Below are positions 1 through 8,762 of a stretch of DNA of 64,000 bases, one piece after another (position 1 is the first letter of the stretch; every line of letters begins with the position of its first letter). This stretch comes from Alcaligenes pakistanensis (lineage in GTDB: Bacteria; Pseudomonadota; Gammaproteobacteria; Burkholderiales; Burkholderiaceae_B): assembly GCF_014652815.1 (NCBI RefSeq), contig NZ_BMZN01000003.1:389429-453428 (forward strand), read 5' to 3'. The notes below the pieces were generated by a model that ran no database searches, was not told the origin of the DNA, and saw only the letters and a program-made list of their open reading frames with translations. The position numbers and the translations under genes are program-made.

Positions 1-924
1 ATAGGCCAAAACAGGCCAATGCCACAAATACAAAGAGTAGGAGATCAACCCCACTCCCACCAAGCAGCGCATCTGGAAAATCCGCATTACGAGACCGCCT
101 GCAGCTTGTTGAGAGCGGCCCCCGTATATGAACAAACCCGCTCCCAAACAAGGCAAGAGGGCATTGAGCCCGGGAAACAGCGAATGTTTGTCCAACATGA
201 ACAAGCCACAAGCAATCAGCACTACCCCAGTCCACTGAAATAAGTGGCACCCTCGCCGAGGCTGGTAGACAGGCAAGAAGGCAAATAAAGCCCCCACCAG
301 TAACTCACTAAAACGCAAACGCAGCAAAAAATAGACTGAATCCCCTGCCTCGGAGAGACTCAGATAAAAATGACTATACAAAAATCCTAAAAAAACAGTA
401 CATGCCACGAATCCAGCAAGCCAAGCTTCTTGGTTCTTCTTATATTTAGATAAAAAATGAAAAACAAGAACCAACAAAAGAGGCCAAATAAAATAAAACT
501 GCTCTTCTATAGATAGCGACCAAATATGCAATAGCGGCTTTTCATCAGATGAAATATCAAAATAACCACCATCTTTTGAAAAAAAACGATTAGCAAAAAA
601 AGCAGAAGAGTAAACGAGAGAATAGAAAAACTGATTAAAATCTTCCGGCAAAAGAATAAAATAACCGATCAACAACGAACAGAGCAATACAATATAGAGA
701 GGAGGAAGAATTCTACGTATTCTTCTTTTGTAAAAATCAAAAAAACAAAACCTGCCCTCTTGAACTTCATTTTTTATAATCTGACTTATCAAGAATCCCG
801 AGATCACAAAAAAAACGTCCACTCCAATAAATCCACCAGGTAACCACTCAGAGTTGAGGTGGAAAATCAGGACGGAAAGGACTGCCAAAGCGCGTAACCC
901 ATCTATGTCACTTCTATATTTCAT
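1..924 (-). CDS. Acyltransferase 3 family membrane protein (OafA/YrhL-like), partial
   Basis: Integral-membrane O-acyltransferase, expected to add acetyl or another acyl group to a surface polysaccharide from the cytoplasmic membrane. The frame is open from an ATG at 924 to the window edge (308 codons, no stop), so the C-terminal part lies outside. The start MKYRSDIDGLRALAVL is the classic N-terminus of the family; further on come GFIGVDVFFVISGFLI, the central HIWSLSIEEQFYFIWPLL motif, and SYSLYLWHWPVLAY near the edge. Many hydrophobic segments are visible. It is AT-rich at its start and lies divergent to wzz, so it is likely an O-antigen modifying enzyme. Members that carry an extra SGNH domain are longer; whether this one does cannot be seen. 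Family assignment is secure, substrate unknown. Confidence 0.9.
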   Translation of the reverse strand, partial: MKYRSDIDGLRALAVLSVLIFHLNSEWLPGGFIGVDVFFVISGFLISQIIKNEVQEGRFCFFDFYKRRIRRILPPLYIVLLCSLLIGYFILLPEDFNQFFYSLVYSSAFFANRFFSKDGGYFDISSDEKPLLHIWSLSIEEQFYFIWPLLLVLVFHFLSKYKKNQEAWLAGFVACTVFLGFLYSHFYLSLSEAGDSVYFLLRLRFSELLVGALFAFLPVYQPRRGCHLFQWTGVVLIACGLFMLDKHSLFPGLNALLPCLGAGLFIYGGRSQQAAGGLVMRIFQMRCLVGVGLISYSLYLWHWPVLAY

Positions 925-1491
925 ATGTCTTATTTTTGTGGCCAAGGCCGCAGAAGCCTTATATAAAGCACTGACCAAACACATGCGGCTGGTGTGCGTC
1001 CCATGGCCTTAGCTAGAGCCTTTACTCGCACCGACGTAGCCCTCCCACCCTGTCCAGGATATGCTCCGACTCACATGCACACTGTCACTTCAATACAACA
1101 ACCACCGAGGCAAAAACAGCAAGAACCGGCATTTACAACTGGCAACAAACACTATCAGTGCTGTTTATCTTTACTTGCTAACTTTGTCTGGTAACTTACC
1201 GCGAAACACTCAGACCTCACACATTAGTCGCTATTATTACTCAATCAATCGTGCATAGAGCGGTCAACTCAGCACTCCCATCTTGCACTGTCACATTGAT
1301 GGCAAGCAATTTGTAACATAGCCAAGCTTTTGTTTGAAATTTCATAGAAAAACACAGGAATTAAGTCTCATTAACATTCATAACGCTAAAAATCGTAATT
1401 TACATCATCTGAAATAAACGTTTTAAACACAATAAGCTTAAAATTAAAGGCTAGCGGCCTTGGACCAGCTAAACATTGACTAATACCCGGA
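925..1491. other. Divergent intergenic region without a gene
   Basis: This 567-base stretch lies between the acyltransferase (-) and wzz (+) and must hold promoters for both. It becomes AT-rich towards wzz. Two short plus-strand frames around 994-1258 have proline/threonine/glutamine-rich low-complexity translations without family features, and I do not believe them. I found no convincing sigma-70 promoter pair, no tRNA and no JUMPstart/ops element. Confidence 0.6.
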
Positions 1492-2559
1492 GTGCGTGTG
1501 AATACCTCTAGATCAAACCGTGAAGACAATAACCAGAATATCAGTTTGACCGATTTGGTAGAGTTGCTGTGGAGAGCAAAAAAAACAATCATTGGGATTA
1601 CTTTGGTCTGTTCTTGTCTCGCTGTCGTCTACGCATTCTCTGCATCACCAATTTATCAAGCTTCAACGAAAGTTCTACCTCCCAAAAACAGTGATCTGGC
1701 AGAGTACTCTGAAGCTTTGGGCATGATTGACATCGGGATAGCAGGTAAAGAAACCCAAAGAACATTGACTTCTGACCGTGTGTACGACATTTTGCACACT
1801 CAGCTTAAATCCGACTCCATCAAGGCCCAGTTTCTCCGGGATCATTACCTCCCCCATTTTCAGCCAAAAGATCAAGAAGCAGCTGAGAAGATAGTAAAAA
1901 AACTTGATAAATCACTGAAAATCGGTGATCCGACCGAAGAAGACAAAGTCATAACTCTGTCGATTCAAGACAAGGACTCAAAAACAGCAGCACAGTGGGC
2001 CAACACGTATATGGATCTGGCCATAGCCTCAACCCATGAAGAACTCTTAAAAAACCTCAAAAGCGAAGTTACCGCTAAGAAAGAAAGTACGACCGAACAA
2101 ATCGCAGCCTTGCGCAAACTGGAACGTGACATAAAAACCTTGAAAATCAGTCGACTTCAAGATTCCTTGGCTATTGCCAGTGCAATGGGACTGGAAAACC
2201 CTCTCCCAGGTACCACGGTCATTTCCCTAGGCAGTGCCCCTGTACACGACAACATTGCTCCAGAAGCGAGCTACATGCGTGGAACAAAATCGCTACAAGC
2301 CGAAATTGAAGTGTTAAACGATAGCAAAGATCGCGATGCTTATATTGCAGGGTTACCCAAACTGTTGACCCAACAAGCATTGCTACAAGCGATTAATGTG
2401 AACCCGGCCTTCTCTGTTGCCCGCATCGATATGGTGGCCAACGCGCCTTACGAGCCCATCAAACCAGTCAAGCCCTTGATTATTATTATGGGGATTATTT
2501 TCGGTCTATTCTTGGGGACGCTCACAGTGTTGGTTATGAGTGTCATCAGAAGTAAATAG
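1492..2559 (+). CDS. wzz: Wzz-type polysaccharide chain-length determinant
   Basis: Inner-membrane co-polymerase that sets the modal length of Wzy-made O-antigen chains. The 355-residue protein has the expected layout: a short cytoplasmic start with SLTDLVELLWRAKKTI, a first membrane helix at about 34-53, the conserved segment just after it (ASPIYQASTKVLPP), a long charged periplasmic region rich in helix (about 55-320), and a C-terminal helix at about 325-350 preceded by the proline-rich EPIKPVKPL motif typical of Wzz. The first possible start is GTG at 1492; GTG at 1498 is an alternative and has CGGAG spaced six bases before it. The next gene is the phosphoglycosyl transferase 60 bases on, so the two probably share a transcript. 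Function is clear; the exact start is not. Confidence 0.9.
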   Translation: MRVNTSRSNREDNNQNISLTDLVELLWRAKKTIIGITLVCSCLAVVYAFSASPIYQASTKVLPPKNSDLAEYSEALGMIDIGIAGKETQRTLTSDRVYDILHTQLKSDSIKAQFLRDHYLPHFQPKDQEAAEKIVKKLDKSLKIGDPTEEDKVITLSIQDKDSKTAAQWANTYMDLAIASTHEELLKNLKSEVTAKKESTTEQIAALRKLERDIKTLKISRLQDSLAIASAMGLENPLPGTTVISLGSAPVHDNIAPEASYMRGTKSLQAEIEVLNDSKDRDAYIAGLPKLLTQQALLQAINVNPAFSVARIDMVANAPYEPIKPVKPLIIIMGIIFGLFLGTLTVLVMSVIRSK

Positions 2560-2619
2560 AAGCTTGCTCATGGACTGCAGCTATACATTTCTTTTTCTCA
2601 CCCCTATACGACCGTAGAT

Positions 2620-3891
2620 ATGAGCGCTTTACCTAGCCGCCGCTTCCGCAAAAAACATGAGCAAATTTTGCTCTCACCTCTATTCCTGCTCCTTTTGGGA
2701 TGGCTGATCTCTGTTGCTCTGCCTACTGCACTGCATTGGGGGTGGAACGGTTTATTAACGCCCGACCTGGGCCAGAAGACAGCGCTGATCGTCGCCTCGG
2801 TGGCATTTGTTATTTCACATTTTTTAGTACGTAAGATAAATACCTCCTACCCAGGAGGCCAATCCAGCATGTTCATTGCTCCCCAGGTCATCACTATTTA
2901 TGCCTTGGTCGCATTGATCTCCTTGCTCTTAATGTTGAATCTTTCCCGTTTCATCTTGTTGAGCAGTGGGGCCTGTGCGTTGTTCTGGTTTTACCTGGAG
3001 CACTTCTGCACCCAAAAATATCGACGCTTGAAGCTGGCGGTCATCAAGGGCGGGATGAGCGATCACCTGTTCGAGCTTGAGCATGTGGATTCTCGCTCTC
3101 TGGAGACCTTGGACCTCGAAGACGTCCGCTACGATGCGGTAGTCGCGGACTTCCACGCCTTAAGCAAGGATGACGAGCGCTTCCTGACACAGTGCGCCTT
3201 GAAACGGATTCCTGTTTATGACGCAAGCTTCGTTTACGAATCCCTGTCCGGACGGGTACGCATCAACCGTATGTCCGAAAACAATTTGGGCGCATTGCTA
3301 CCTACCAACGTCTATGAGACGACCAAATTAGTCATGGATTTGACTATTGTTCTGCTATCGCTGCCGATCGTCTTGCCAATAGGCCTACTGACCGCTTTAT
3401 TAATTAGGCTGGAAAGCCCCGGGCCCGCAATTTACACCCAACAGCGTATCGGCTTGGGGAATAAAGAATTTACTATCTATAAGTTCCGCAGCATGCGTTT
3501 TGATCGAGAACAATCGCAGCAGTTTGCTGGCGAAGATGATCCTCGCATCACACGCATTGGTAGGGTTATTCGAAAACTGCGTATTGACGAGCTCCCACAG
3601 TTTCTGAACATTGTTAAAGGTGAAATGAGCCTAATTGGCCCCCGCCCCGAACAACCCGATTTTGCGCGACAATTCGATCAACTGATTCCGTTTTATAACT
3701 ATCGGCACGTAGTCAAGCCTGGCATAACGGGATGGGCGCAGGTCCGCCAAGGATATACAGATGATGCGGATGCCACCCGCATCAAAATTGAACATGATTT
3801 CTATTACATCAAAAACTGTTCTACCTATTTGGATCTTCACATAGTCTTTCTAACTATTAAAACCATGTTGACAGGCTTTGGGGCGCGCTGA
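2620..3891 (+). CDS. Polyprenyl glycosylphosphotransferase (initiating sugar-1-phosphate transferase)
   Basis: Starts O-unit synthesis by moving a sugar-1-phosphate from a UDP-sugar to undecaprenyl phosphate at the inner membrane. The 423 residues show several N-terminal membrane helices (about 16-40, 55-72 and 86-120), a soluble CoA-binding-like middle, another hydrophobic segment near 240-265, and a C-terminal bacterial sugar transferase domain. Signature motifs are present: IYKFRSMR, DDPRITRIGRVIRK, the catalytic-type RIDELPQ, MSLIGPRPE and KPGITGWAQV. This long architecture is the WcaJ/WbaP class rather than a minimal WecP-like enzyme. The sugar cannot be read from sequence; candidates are glucose, galactose, or an N-acetylated sugar. 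It is convergent with the wzy gene that ends at 3982. Confidence 0.92.
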   Translation: MSALPSRRFRKKHEQILLSPLFLLLLGWLISVALPTALHWGWNGLLTPDLGQKTALIVASVAFVISHFLVRKINTSYPGGQSSMFIAPQVITIYALVALISLLLMLNLSRFILLSSGACALFWFYLEHFCTQKYRRLKLAVIKGGMSDHLFELEHVDSRSLETLDLEDVRYDAVVADFHALSKDDERFLTQCALKRIPVYDASFVYESLSGRVRINRMSENNLGALLPTNVYETTKLVMDLTIVLLSLPIVLPIGLLTALLIRLESPGPAIYTQQRIGLGNKEFTIYKFRSMRFDREQSQQFAGEDDPRITRIGRVIRKLRIDELPQFLNIVKGEMSLIGPRPEQPDFARQFDQLIPFYNYRHVVKPGITGWAQVRQGYTDDADATRIKIEHDFYYIKNCSTYLDLHIVFLTIKTMLTGFGAR

Positions 3892-3935
3892 CGATAAAAC
3901 CTCGATCCACAGCCCCTTTTTCAGATAATACTGGA

Positions 3936-3954
3936 GCGTTGCGATCAACAACGC
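3936..3954. terminator. Weak hairpin between convergent pgt and wzy
   Basis: GCGTTG and CAACGC can pair around a seven-base loop in the 90-base gap between two converging genes. There is no T-tract on either side, so it is at best a weak or Rho-assisted terminator. Confidence 0.3.
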
Positions 3955-3981
3955 ACCAACACCATCAACTCCAAACTTATC

Positions 3982-5157
3982 TCATCTTCTCTGAATCTTA
4001 AGTGAGCAGATAAAGATGACCGCAAACCATAAAAATGGCCATACATAAGCCTTGGACACCATACCGGAAACAAAAGAGTAAATAAAAATCAATACCGGGA
4101 AATGGTAGAAAGAATTAAATCGGAAAAAACTCAGATTCCGAATAATATACAGACAAACAAAAAACAAAATAGCAGACAGCACCAAAAAATACAGAACCCC
4201 GTAAGCAGCCCAGTAAGAGAGAAAGTTATGGATATACCCCCCGGTATCACCATCCCTCAAGACCTCATAACCATAGTTACCGAATAGAAAATGGTTAGAT
4301 ATGTCTTCGATGCCCTCTTTGAAAAACTCTAACCTGCCAACAAAAGAGGGGTCCGACCAAGGGTCTGTCAGCAATACCAAAAACCTACTGTCAGCCGCGC
4401 CGTTCAAAAGAGCTACTACAAATAATGTAACCGCACCAAGACCGGAAATAAATAAAAAATAAATATTTCTTTTTAAAAATATCTCAAAAATAAATATAGA
4501 GATAGTAAAAAAATACAAGCTCGACCTGGAGTATGTAAAATAAATTCCTAATAAGGAAATTACAAAATACAAAGATTTATAAAATCCAGCAGAGTATACA
4601 TACACTAAAAGACCAATTACAGCAAAAGCATCAGACATTGCCAAGTACACCAATGGTGCACCTTCCTGCTGATATAGCTCCCAAGTACCATAAAACTCTC
4701 GCCCTCTCAGAACTCCATCTATTACAACTATAATTAACGGAACTAATGAGAGAAATACCAAGCCGCGCCTATCCTCAGACAAACGCTGATGAATACAATC
4801 AAAGGACAAGCAAATCGGAAGTAAGCATGAAATCTGAATAACTGTCGCAGCCAACAATTTTAGAGCCAGAACAGGGCTAAAATCATAAACTGCGAACAAG
4901 CTAAAAAATGCTATACAACTACCATAAAAAAACAACAACAATGACAACCAAAAAAAGAGGCCTCTTTCTTGTTTTTTAATGGTATTAAAAAAAGTAATAA
5001 AATAAAAAATAGAGAAAATAAACGGTATTGAAATAAAAGGGAACCAGGGGAGAAAATTGTGGTTATATTTCAAATACGAATAAGCAGGATACACACCCAC
5101 AAAAAGTAAAAATATTATTAATGCCAATTTCCCATGGCTCTTTTCGTTGGCATTCAT
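3982..5157 (-). CDS. wzy: Putative O-antigen polymerase (Wzy)
   Basis: A 391-residue, very hydrophobic protein with roughly ten to eleven predicted membrane helices and a larger hydrophilic loop in the second half (about residues 255-320, including SDPSFVGRLEFFKEGIEDI). This topology fits a Wzy O-unit polymerase, which joins lipid-linked repeats on the periplasmic face. Wzy proteins are too diverse for a firm sequence call; the case rests on topology, low GC, and position as last gene of an O-antigen operon that also has wzx and GT genes. The frame opens with TTG at 5160, but ATG at 5157 is the better start, two bases after the stop of the upstream glycosyltransferase, which implies translational coupling. 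The ligase-like gene at 13515 is the competing candidate. Confidence 0.75.
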   Translation of the reverse strand: MNANEKSHGKLALIIFLLFVGVYPAYSYLKYNHNFLPWFPFISIPFIFSIFYFITFFNTIKKQERGLFFWLSLLLFFYGSCIAFFSLFAVYDFSPVLALKLLAATVIQISCLLPICLSFDCIHQRLSEDRRGLVFLSLVPLIIVVIDGVLRGREFYGTWELYQQEGAPLVYLAMSDAFAVIGLLVYVYSAGFYKSLYFVISLLGIYFTYSRSSLYFFTISIFIFEIFLKRNIYFLFISGLGAVTLFVVALLNGAADSRFLVLLTDPWSDPSFVGRLEFFKEGIEDISNHFLFGNYGYEVLRDGDTGGYIHNFLSYWAAYGVLYFLVLSAILFFVCLYIIRNLSFFRFNSFYHFPVLIFIYSFVSGMVSKAYVWPFLWFAVIFICSLKIQRR

Positions 5158-5160
5158 CAA

Positions 5161-6054
5161 TCATCTACCCGATAGATATTTCTCCAGCACCACACGGACC
5201 TTATAAGTCAATTCGGAGCTGAACGAAATATTAGCCAATCGGTCCTTCAATGACACTCCCCCCAGAAACAATAAAGACCATATCCTCCCTTCTTTACGAA
5301 GACCCTCAGCCTTTATTTTTCCATCCAAATAATTTAAATTCTCTAAGTCTAAGACATTTTTGTATTTTTCTAAAAATAATTTATACGCCTTATTTCTAGA
5401 TCCTATTATTTCACTTTTTTTATCAAAAGCAACTCCAAACCCCATAGAATTATTTTCATGAATTCTATAATTCAGAATAATATCGTTAGTCCAATTTATT
5501 TTTTTTGCAAACGCCCGAATGTGCAGAGACGTCCAAACATCCTCATTAGGAAGCAACTCCGGTATTGGGAAAATCTTATTTGCAAATTCACGAGTAAAAC
5601 CAGCCGCTCCGCCGCTCAAATTGGGAGCATTTTTTTTGGGGTAAACAATACCATCATATTTCTTATTATTACTGAAGCTTTTGATTTTTCCAGTTGCTAC
5701 ATCAACACCATCACCAAACAAAAGGCAACGATTCTCAATAGAGTTATTCGGCAAAACATCATCACCGGCAAATAGAAAAATATACTCCCCAGAACAGACA
5801 CTCCATCCTTGATTAAAAGCGGCTACTTTCCCTTTTCCAATAGCGTCGTAAACCTTCAGTCTGCTATCTAACTTTGCCAAGCCATCAAGCAAGCTTCTGG
5901 TTCTATCCACGGAGTGATCATTAATTATAATTATTTCTATATTTTTATATGTTTGAGAAAAGAGACTTTTTACAGCCTCTTCAACATAATCCTCTACGTT
6001 CCTAACTGGAATTATTATAGAAACCCGATTTTCTTCTATATCTTTACTAACCAT
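5161..6054 (-). CDS. Family 2 glycosyltransferase
   Basis: A 297-residue cytoplasmic GT-A fold glycosyltransferase that should add one sugar to the lipid-linked O-unit. The N-terminus has the GT2 opening VSIIIPVRNVEDYVEEAV, then FSQTYKNIEIIIINDHS, and the nucleotide-sugar region with FLFAGDDVLPNNSIENR, where the DD pair is the likely metal-binding motif. No membrane segment is seen. The gene is one of the most AT-rich in the window and sits between another GT2 gene and wzy, with gaps of only a few bases on both sides. Donor and acceptor are unknown. Some GT2 enzymes of this length are pyruvyl- or polymer-synthase related, but nothing here suggests that. Confidence 0.88.
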   Translation of the reverse strand: MVSKDIEENRVSIIIPVRNVEDYVEEAVKSLFSQTYKNIEIIIINDHSVDRTRSLLDGLAKLDSRLKVYDAIGKGKVAAFNQGWSVCSGEYIFLFAGDDVLPNNSIENRCLLFGDGVDVATGKIKSFSNNKKYDGIVYPKKNAPNLSGGAAGFTREFANKIFPIPELLPNEDVWTSLHIRAFAKKINWTNDIILNYRIHENNSMGFGVAFDKKSEIIGSRNKAYKLFLEKYKNVLDLENLNYLDGKIKAEGLRKEGRIWSLLFLGGVSLKDRLANISFSSELTYKVRVVLEKYLSGR

Positions 6055-6057
6055 CGG

Positions 6058-6873
6058 TTATTTCCTTTCCCTCAAGAAGTTCTTATAAACAAAAAATCGC
6101 ACACTCCCTCCTAACAGTCTTAAAGGGACGCGACTAAAAACATTAAAAACAAACTCTGGAAAGCTGATAAAGCCGCTGCGATAGAACCCTTTTTGGAACC
6201 GATACTCATTCTTGGCATAAGACAAACCACCTCGCCTTCTCACCATTTCCAACCCTGCTCTGGCATACACCAACGGTATGCCTAAGTTCGCTGTCTTAGC
6301 CCCTGCTTGTATCAGGCGAACCCATAAGCCGTAATCCTCATACAAACTTTCACTCTTGTACCCGCCCAGCCCCCGTACCTTACCCTTTCTAAACATAACT
6401 GTCATATGGTTAAATGGGTTTCTGAATTTCGCAAACTTTATTATTTCCGCATGGCTTACTGGAACTTTCTTAACACCATAAGCATCTGAAATATCATTAT
6501 TAAATTCTATTACCCAGCTTCCGACAATATCCACTGTAGGATTTTGGTTAACAAACTCGATCTGCTTTTCAAACCTTTCAGGGAAATTTATATCATCCGT
6601 ATCAAATCGGGCAACCCATTCATGCTTACATTGTTCCAGACCATGATTTAAAGCGGGTCCAAGGCCAAGATTTTCTTTCAATCTAACTAGTTTTAATGGG
6701 AGCTGGCTCGCGTACTCATTAATAACGGTTTCTAGACCCTCAGTTACAGGGCCATCTAAAACAACGACCACCTCATCCGCATGAACCGTCGCAGTCAACA
6801 AACTCCTGAAAGCCTGATCTAAATAATCTGGCTTTTCCTTGAAGTACACTGACATCAATACAGAAAATTTCAT
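6058..6873 (-). CDS. Family 2 glycosyltransferase, AmsE-like
   Basis: A 271-residue GT2 enzyme that resembles the amylovoran/O-antigen AmsE group: MKFSVLMSVYFKEKPDYLDQ at the start, DEVVVVLDGPV, NLGLGPALNHGLEQCKHEW, and ARFDTDDINFPERFEKQ, in which DTDD is the expected metal and nucleotide-sugar motif. NHMTVMFRK and the YEDYGLWVRL segment are also typical. The frame extends to a GTG at 6885 that abuts the wbpG stop, but the family starts at the MKFSVLM methionine (6873), which I chose. With the neighbouring GT2 gene and the initiating transferase this makes only three sugar-adding enzymes, so a trisaccharide repeat is plausible if no GT lies outside the window. Confidence 0.88.
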   Translation of the reverse strand: MKFSVLMSVYFKEKPDYLDQAFRSLLTATVHADEVVVVLDGPVTEGLETVINEYASQLPLKLVRLKENLGLGPALNHGLEQCKHEWVARFDTDDINFPERFEKQIEFVNQNPTVDIVGSWVIEFNNDISDAYGVKKVPVSHAEIIKFAKFRNPFNHMTVMFRKGKVRGLGGYKSESLYEDYGLWVRLIQAGAKTANLGIPLVYARAGLEMVRRRGGLSYAKNEYRFQKGFYRSGFISFPEFVFNVFSRVPLRLLGGSVRFFVYKNFLRERK

Positions 6874-6885
6874 CTTTATATACAC

Positions 6886-8004
6886 TCAACCACGAATGGA
6901 TCGATAAAAACCTGTCAACTTCTTCCACTTATAATATGAAGTTGGATAATGATCATGCTCTACTCGATCCGCAACCAAGTATGCATTTAACTGGCTTTCA
7001 GTCCATCCCATTTTTTTAAGAAAATACTTCTTATCTTCCTCTAATTCTTGCATATTTGGATAAGGTATTTTCTTCAAATCCTCTACTGCATTTTCTCTTG
7101 TTATTTGGCCATTTACAATTAACGTACTAAGATGCACCCGACGCTTATCTACGCCAAATTTCTCTGGAAGTATGTAGCCTTGATAAAATCTCGTGAATAT
7201 AGATTCATAGTGCTTATAGGGATATGGCTTATATCCATACTTATCCTGCAATTCTTGCATTGCCGAAAATTTATTAAATTCCATCAAGTCCAATATAGAG
7301 ACCCAGTGTATTTTTTTTACTAGTGCATACCAAATATAATCAGCTATCCCAAACAACGGAAATGTTTTTATTTTTACGTCTGAAAACTTTTTTGCAATGC
7401 TAGTGATATTTTCTTTATCAAATTTGAACCAATTCCAGCTTTTAGGGATAAGCATCCCCTCCGTCGCCTCATTCGTACCGGCTAACAAATGTTTCAAACC
7501 ATACTTGGCAGCTTGCTGATAGTTCACCGCGGTCATCGCGTTGTCGTAGAGCAGCTCTATATCGACAACATTGGCATCAAAAAAAGCCTGCATCAACTTG
7601 CGGTACTCATGCCAGTCGATAACGTGGGTATACAAATCTACGCCCAGCCCATTGATCAGGTTCTCAATATTGTTCTGAGCCAGCTCAGAGTTCCAACCGT
7701 TATCCATATGTACAGCCAAAGGGCGCAGGCCTAGCTCTACCGCCTTGACGAGTACCCAAGAGCTATCTACCCCGCCCGATACGCCGACAATACAATCGTA
7801 AGGCTTACCCTTGCCTTGGGCCTTAACCTCAGCAACCAAGGCCTGCAAGCGCCTTTCTTTTTCTTCTGACGCCAAACCTAAGGTGTGCTTGTTGCTGGCC
7901 TCCAAGTCCGTACAGTAATTACAAACACCGTCACTGTTAAAAACAATGTCGTGTGCACTGGTGTCCATGACACAGCGCGAACACACCTGGTAATGTTGAT
8001 TCAT
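6886..8004 (-). CDS. wbpG: N-acetyl sugar amidotransferase (WbpG/PseA family)
   Basis: An ATP-dependent amidotransferase of the PP-loop family that works with a HisH/HisF-like pair to turn an N-acetyl group on a diamino uronic acid into an acetamidino group. The 372 residues begin with two Cys pairs (C8/C11 and C28/C31), probably a zinc site, followed by the PP-loop VGVSGGVDSSW at about 72-82 and DNAMTAVNYQQAA and LLAGTNEATEG motifs typical of the family. ATG at 8004 overlaps the hisF-like stop by four bases (ATGA), so the two are translationally coupled. In Pseudomonas aeruginosa O5 the same trio (WbpG, HisH2, HisF2) is required for B-band O-antigen. The call is firm; the precise sugar is inferred from neighbours. 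Confidence 0.93.
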   Translation of the reverse strand: MNQHYQVCSRCVMDTSAHDIVFNSDGVCNYCTDLEASNKHTLGLASEEKERRLQALVAEVKAQGKGKPYDCIVGVSGGVDSSWVLVKAVELGLRPLAVHMDNGWNSELAQNNIENLINGLGVDLYTHVIDWHEYRKLMQAFFDANVVDIELLYDNAMTAVNYQQAAKYGLKHLLAGTNEATEGMLIPKSWNWFKFDKENITSIAKKFSDVKIKTFPLFGIADYIWYALVKKIHWVSILDLMEFNKFSAMQELQDKYGYKPYPYKHYESIFTRFYQGYILPEKFGVDKRRVHLSTLIVNGQITRENAVEDLKKIPYPNMQELEEDKKYFLKKMGWTESQLNAYLVADRVEHDHYPTSYYKWKKLTGFYRSIRG

Positions 8005-8762
8005 TCAATATCATCCAAAGAGTCAAACTCGGCCCGTTTCGGGTAATTGATCAGTACTGCGCGGTGTGGGCCTTTGAATACGAACATAGCGCCGGCCGCG
8101 ACAGCAGAGGCTCCCGCCTGTAAAGCCTGATTGAAATCATCCATCGAACGGGCACCACCTAAAGCGACTACAGGCACAGGCAAACGGCTAGCTACCGAGT
8201 GGATCAAATCCAGATCGTAGCCATCCATCATGCCGTCATGATCAACCGCGCTCAAGAGGACTTCCCCTACGCCCGCATCAACTCGTTCGGCCAGATAATC
8301 ATAGATTGAGCGGTTAAGCAGCTTCCCCGTTTGCGAGGCATACAACTTGGGCTGCTTTAGCCAGTTCTTTTTAATGTCCACACCCAGCACCACGCTTTGC
8401 TGCCCATAGATACGAGCGATGTCCTGTATCAAGCGGGTGTCTTGCATTACAGCAGACTGCAAACTGACTTTCTCAATTCCCAGCTCAAAGATATGTTCTG
8501 CCTGCTGGAGGTTCTGAATCCCGCCCCCGTAGGTCAAGGGCATAAAACACTCTTCAGCAAACAGGCGAACTACCTCCAGATCGGGAGCCGAGCCGGCACT
8601 GGACGCCCCAATATCCAGCACGACCAGCTCATCTACTTCTTTTTCATTGAAAATGCGAATCGCGTTGGTAGGGTCACCCACATACTTGGGATCCTGATAC
8701 CGGCGGGTTTTAACCAAACCACCGTTTTTCAACGATAAAACAGGGATAACGCGTGGCTTCAT
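8001..8762 (-). CDS. hisF: HisF-like ammonia-channelling synthase subunit for sugar amidation
   Basis: A 253-residue (beta/alpha)8 barrel homologous to imidazole glycerol phosphate synthase subunit HisF. Visible landmarks are RVIPVLSLKNGGLVKTRRY at the start (true HisF usually has a CLD motif and a VVKG motif here), TYGGGIQNL, GVDIKKNW replacing the usual VVVAID segment, LLSAVDHDGMMDGYDL and ALGGARSMDD. The divergent N-terminus and the location next to wbpG and wzx indicate the O-antigen paralogue (HisF2/WbuZ type) rather than histidine biosynthesis. It would receive ammonia from the HisH partner and pass it to the WbpG reaction. Overlaps of four bases on both sides show coupling with hisH and wbpG. 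Confidence 0.92.
   Translation of the reverse strand: MKPRVIPVLSLKNGGLVKTRRYQDPKYVGDPTNAIRIFNEKEVDELVVLDIGASSAGSAPDLEVVRLFAEECFMPLTYGGGIQNLQQAEHIFELGIEKVSLQSAVMQDTRLIQDIARIYGQQSVVLGVDIKKNWLKQPKLYASQTGKLLNRSIYDYLAERVDAGVGEVLLSAVDHDGMMDGYDLDLIHSVASRLPVPVVALGGARSMDDFNQALQAGASAVAAGAMFVFKGPHRAVLINYPKRAEFDSLDDIE

Noticed and set aside
994-1258. Two short overlapping plus-strand frames upstream of wzz
   Set aside because: Low-complexity translations, no ribosome binding site worth noting, and they overlap each other in different frames.
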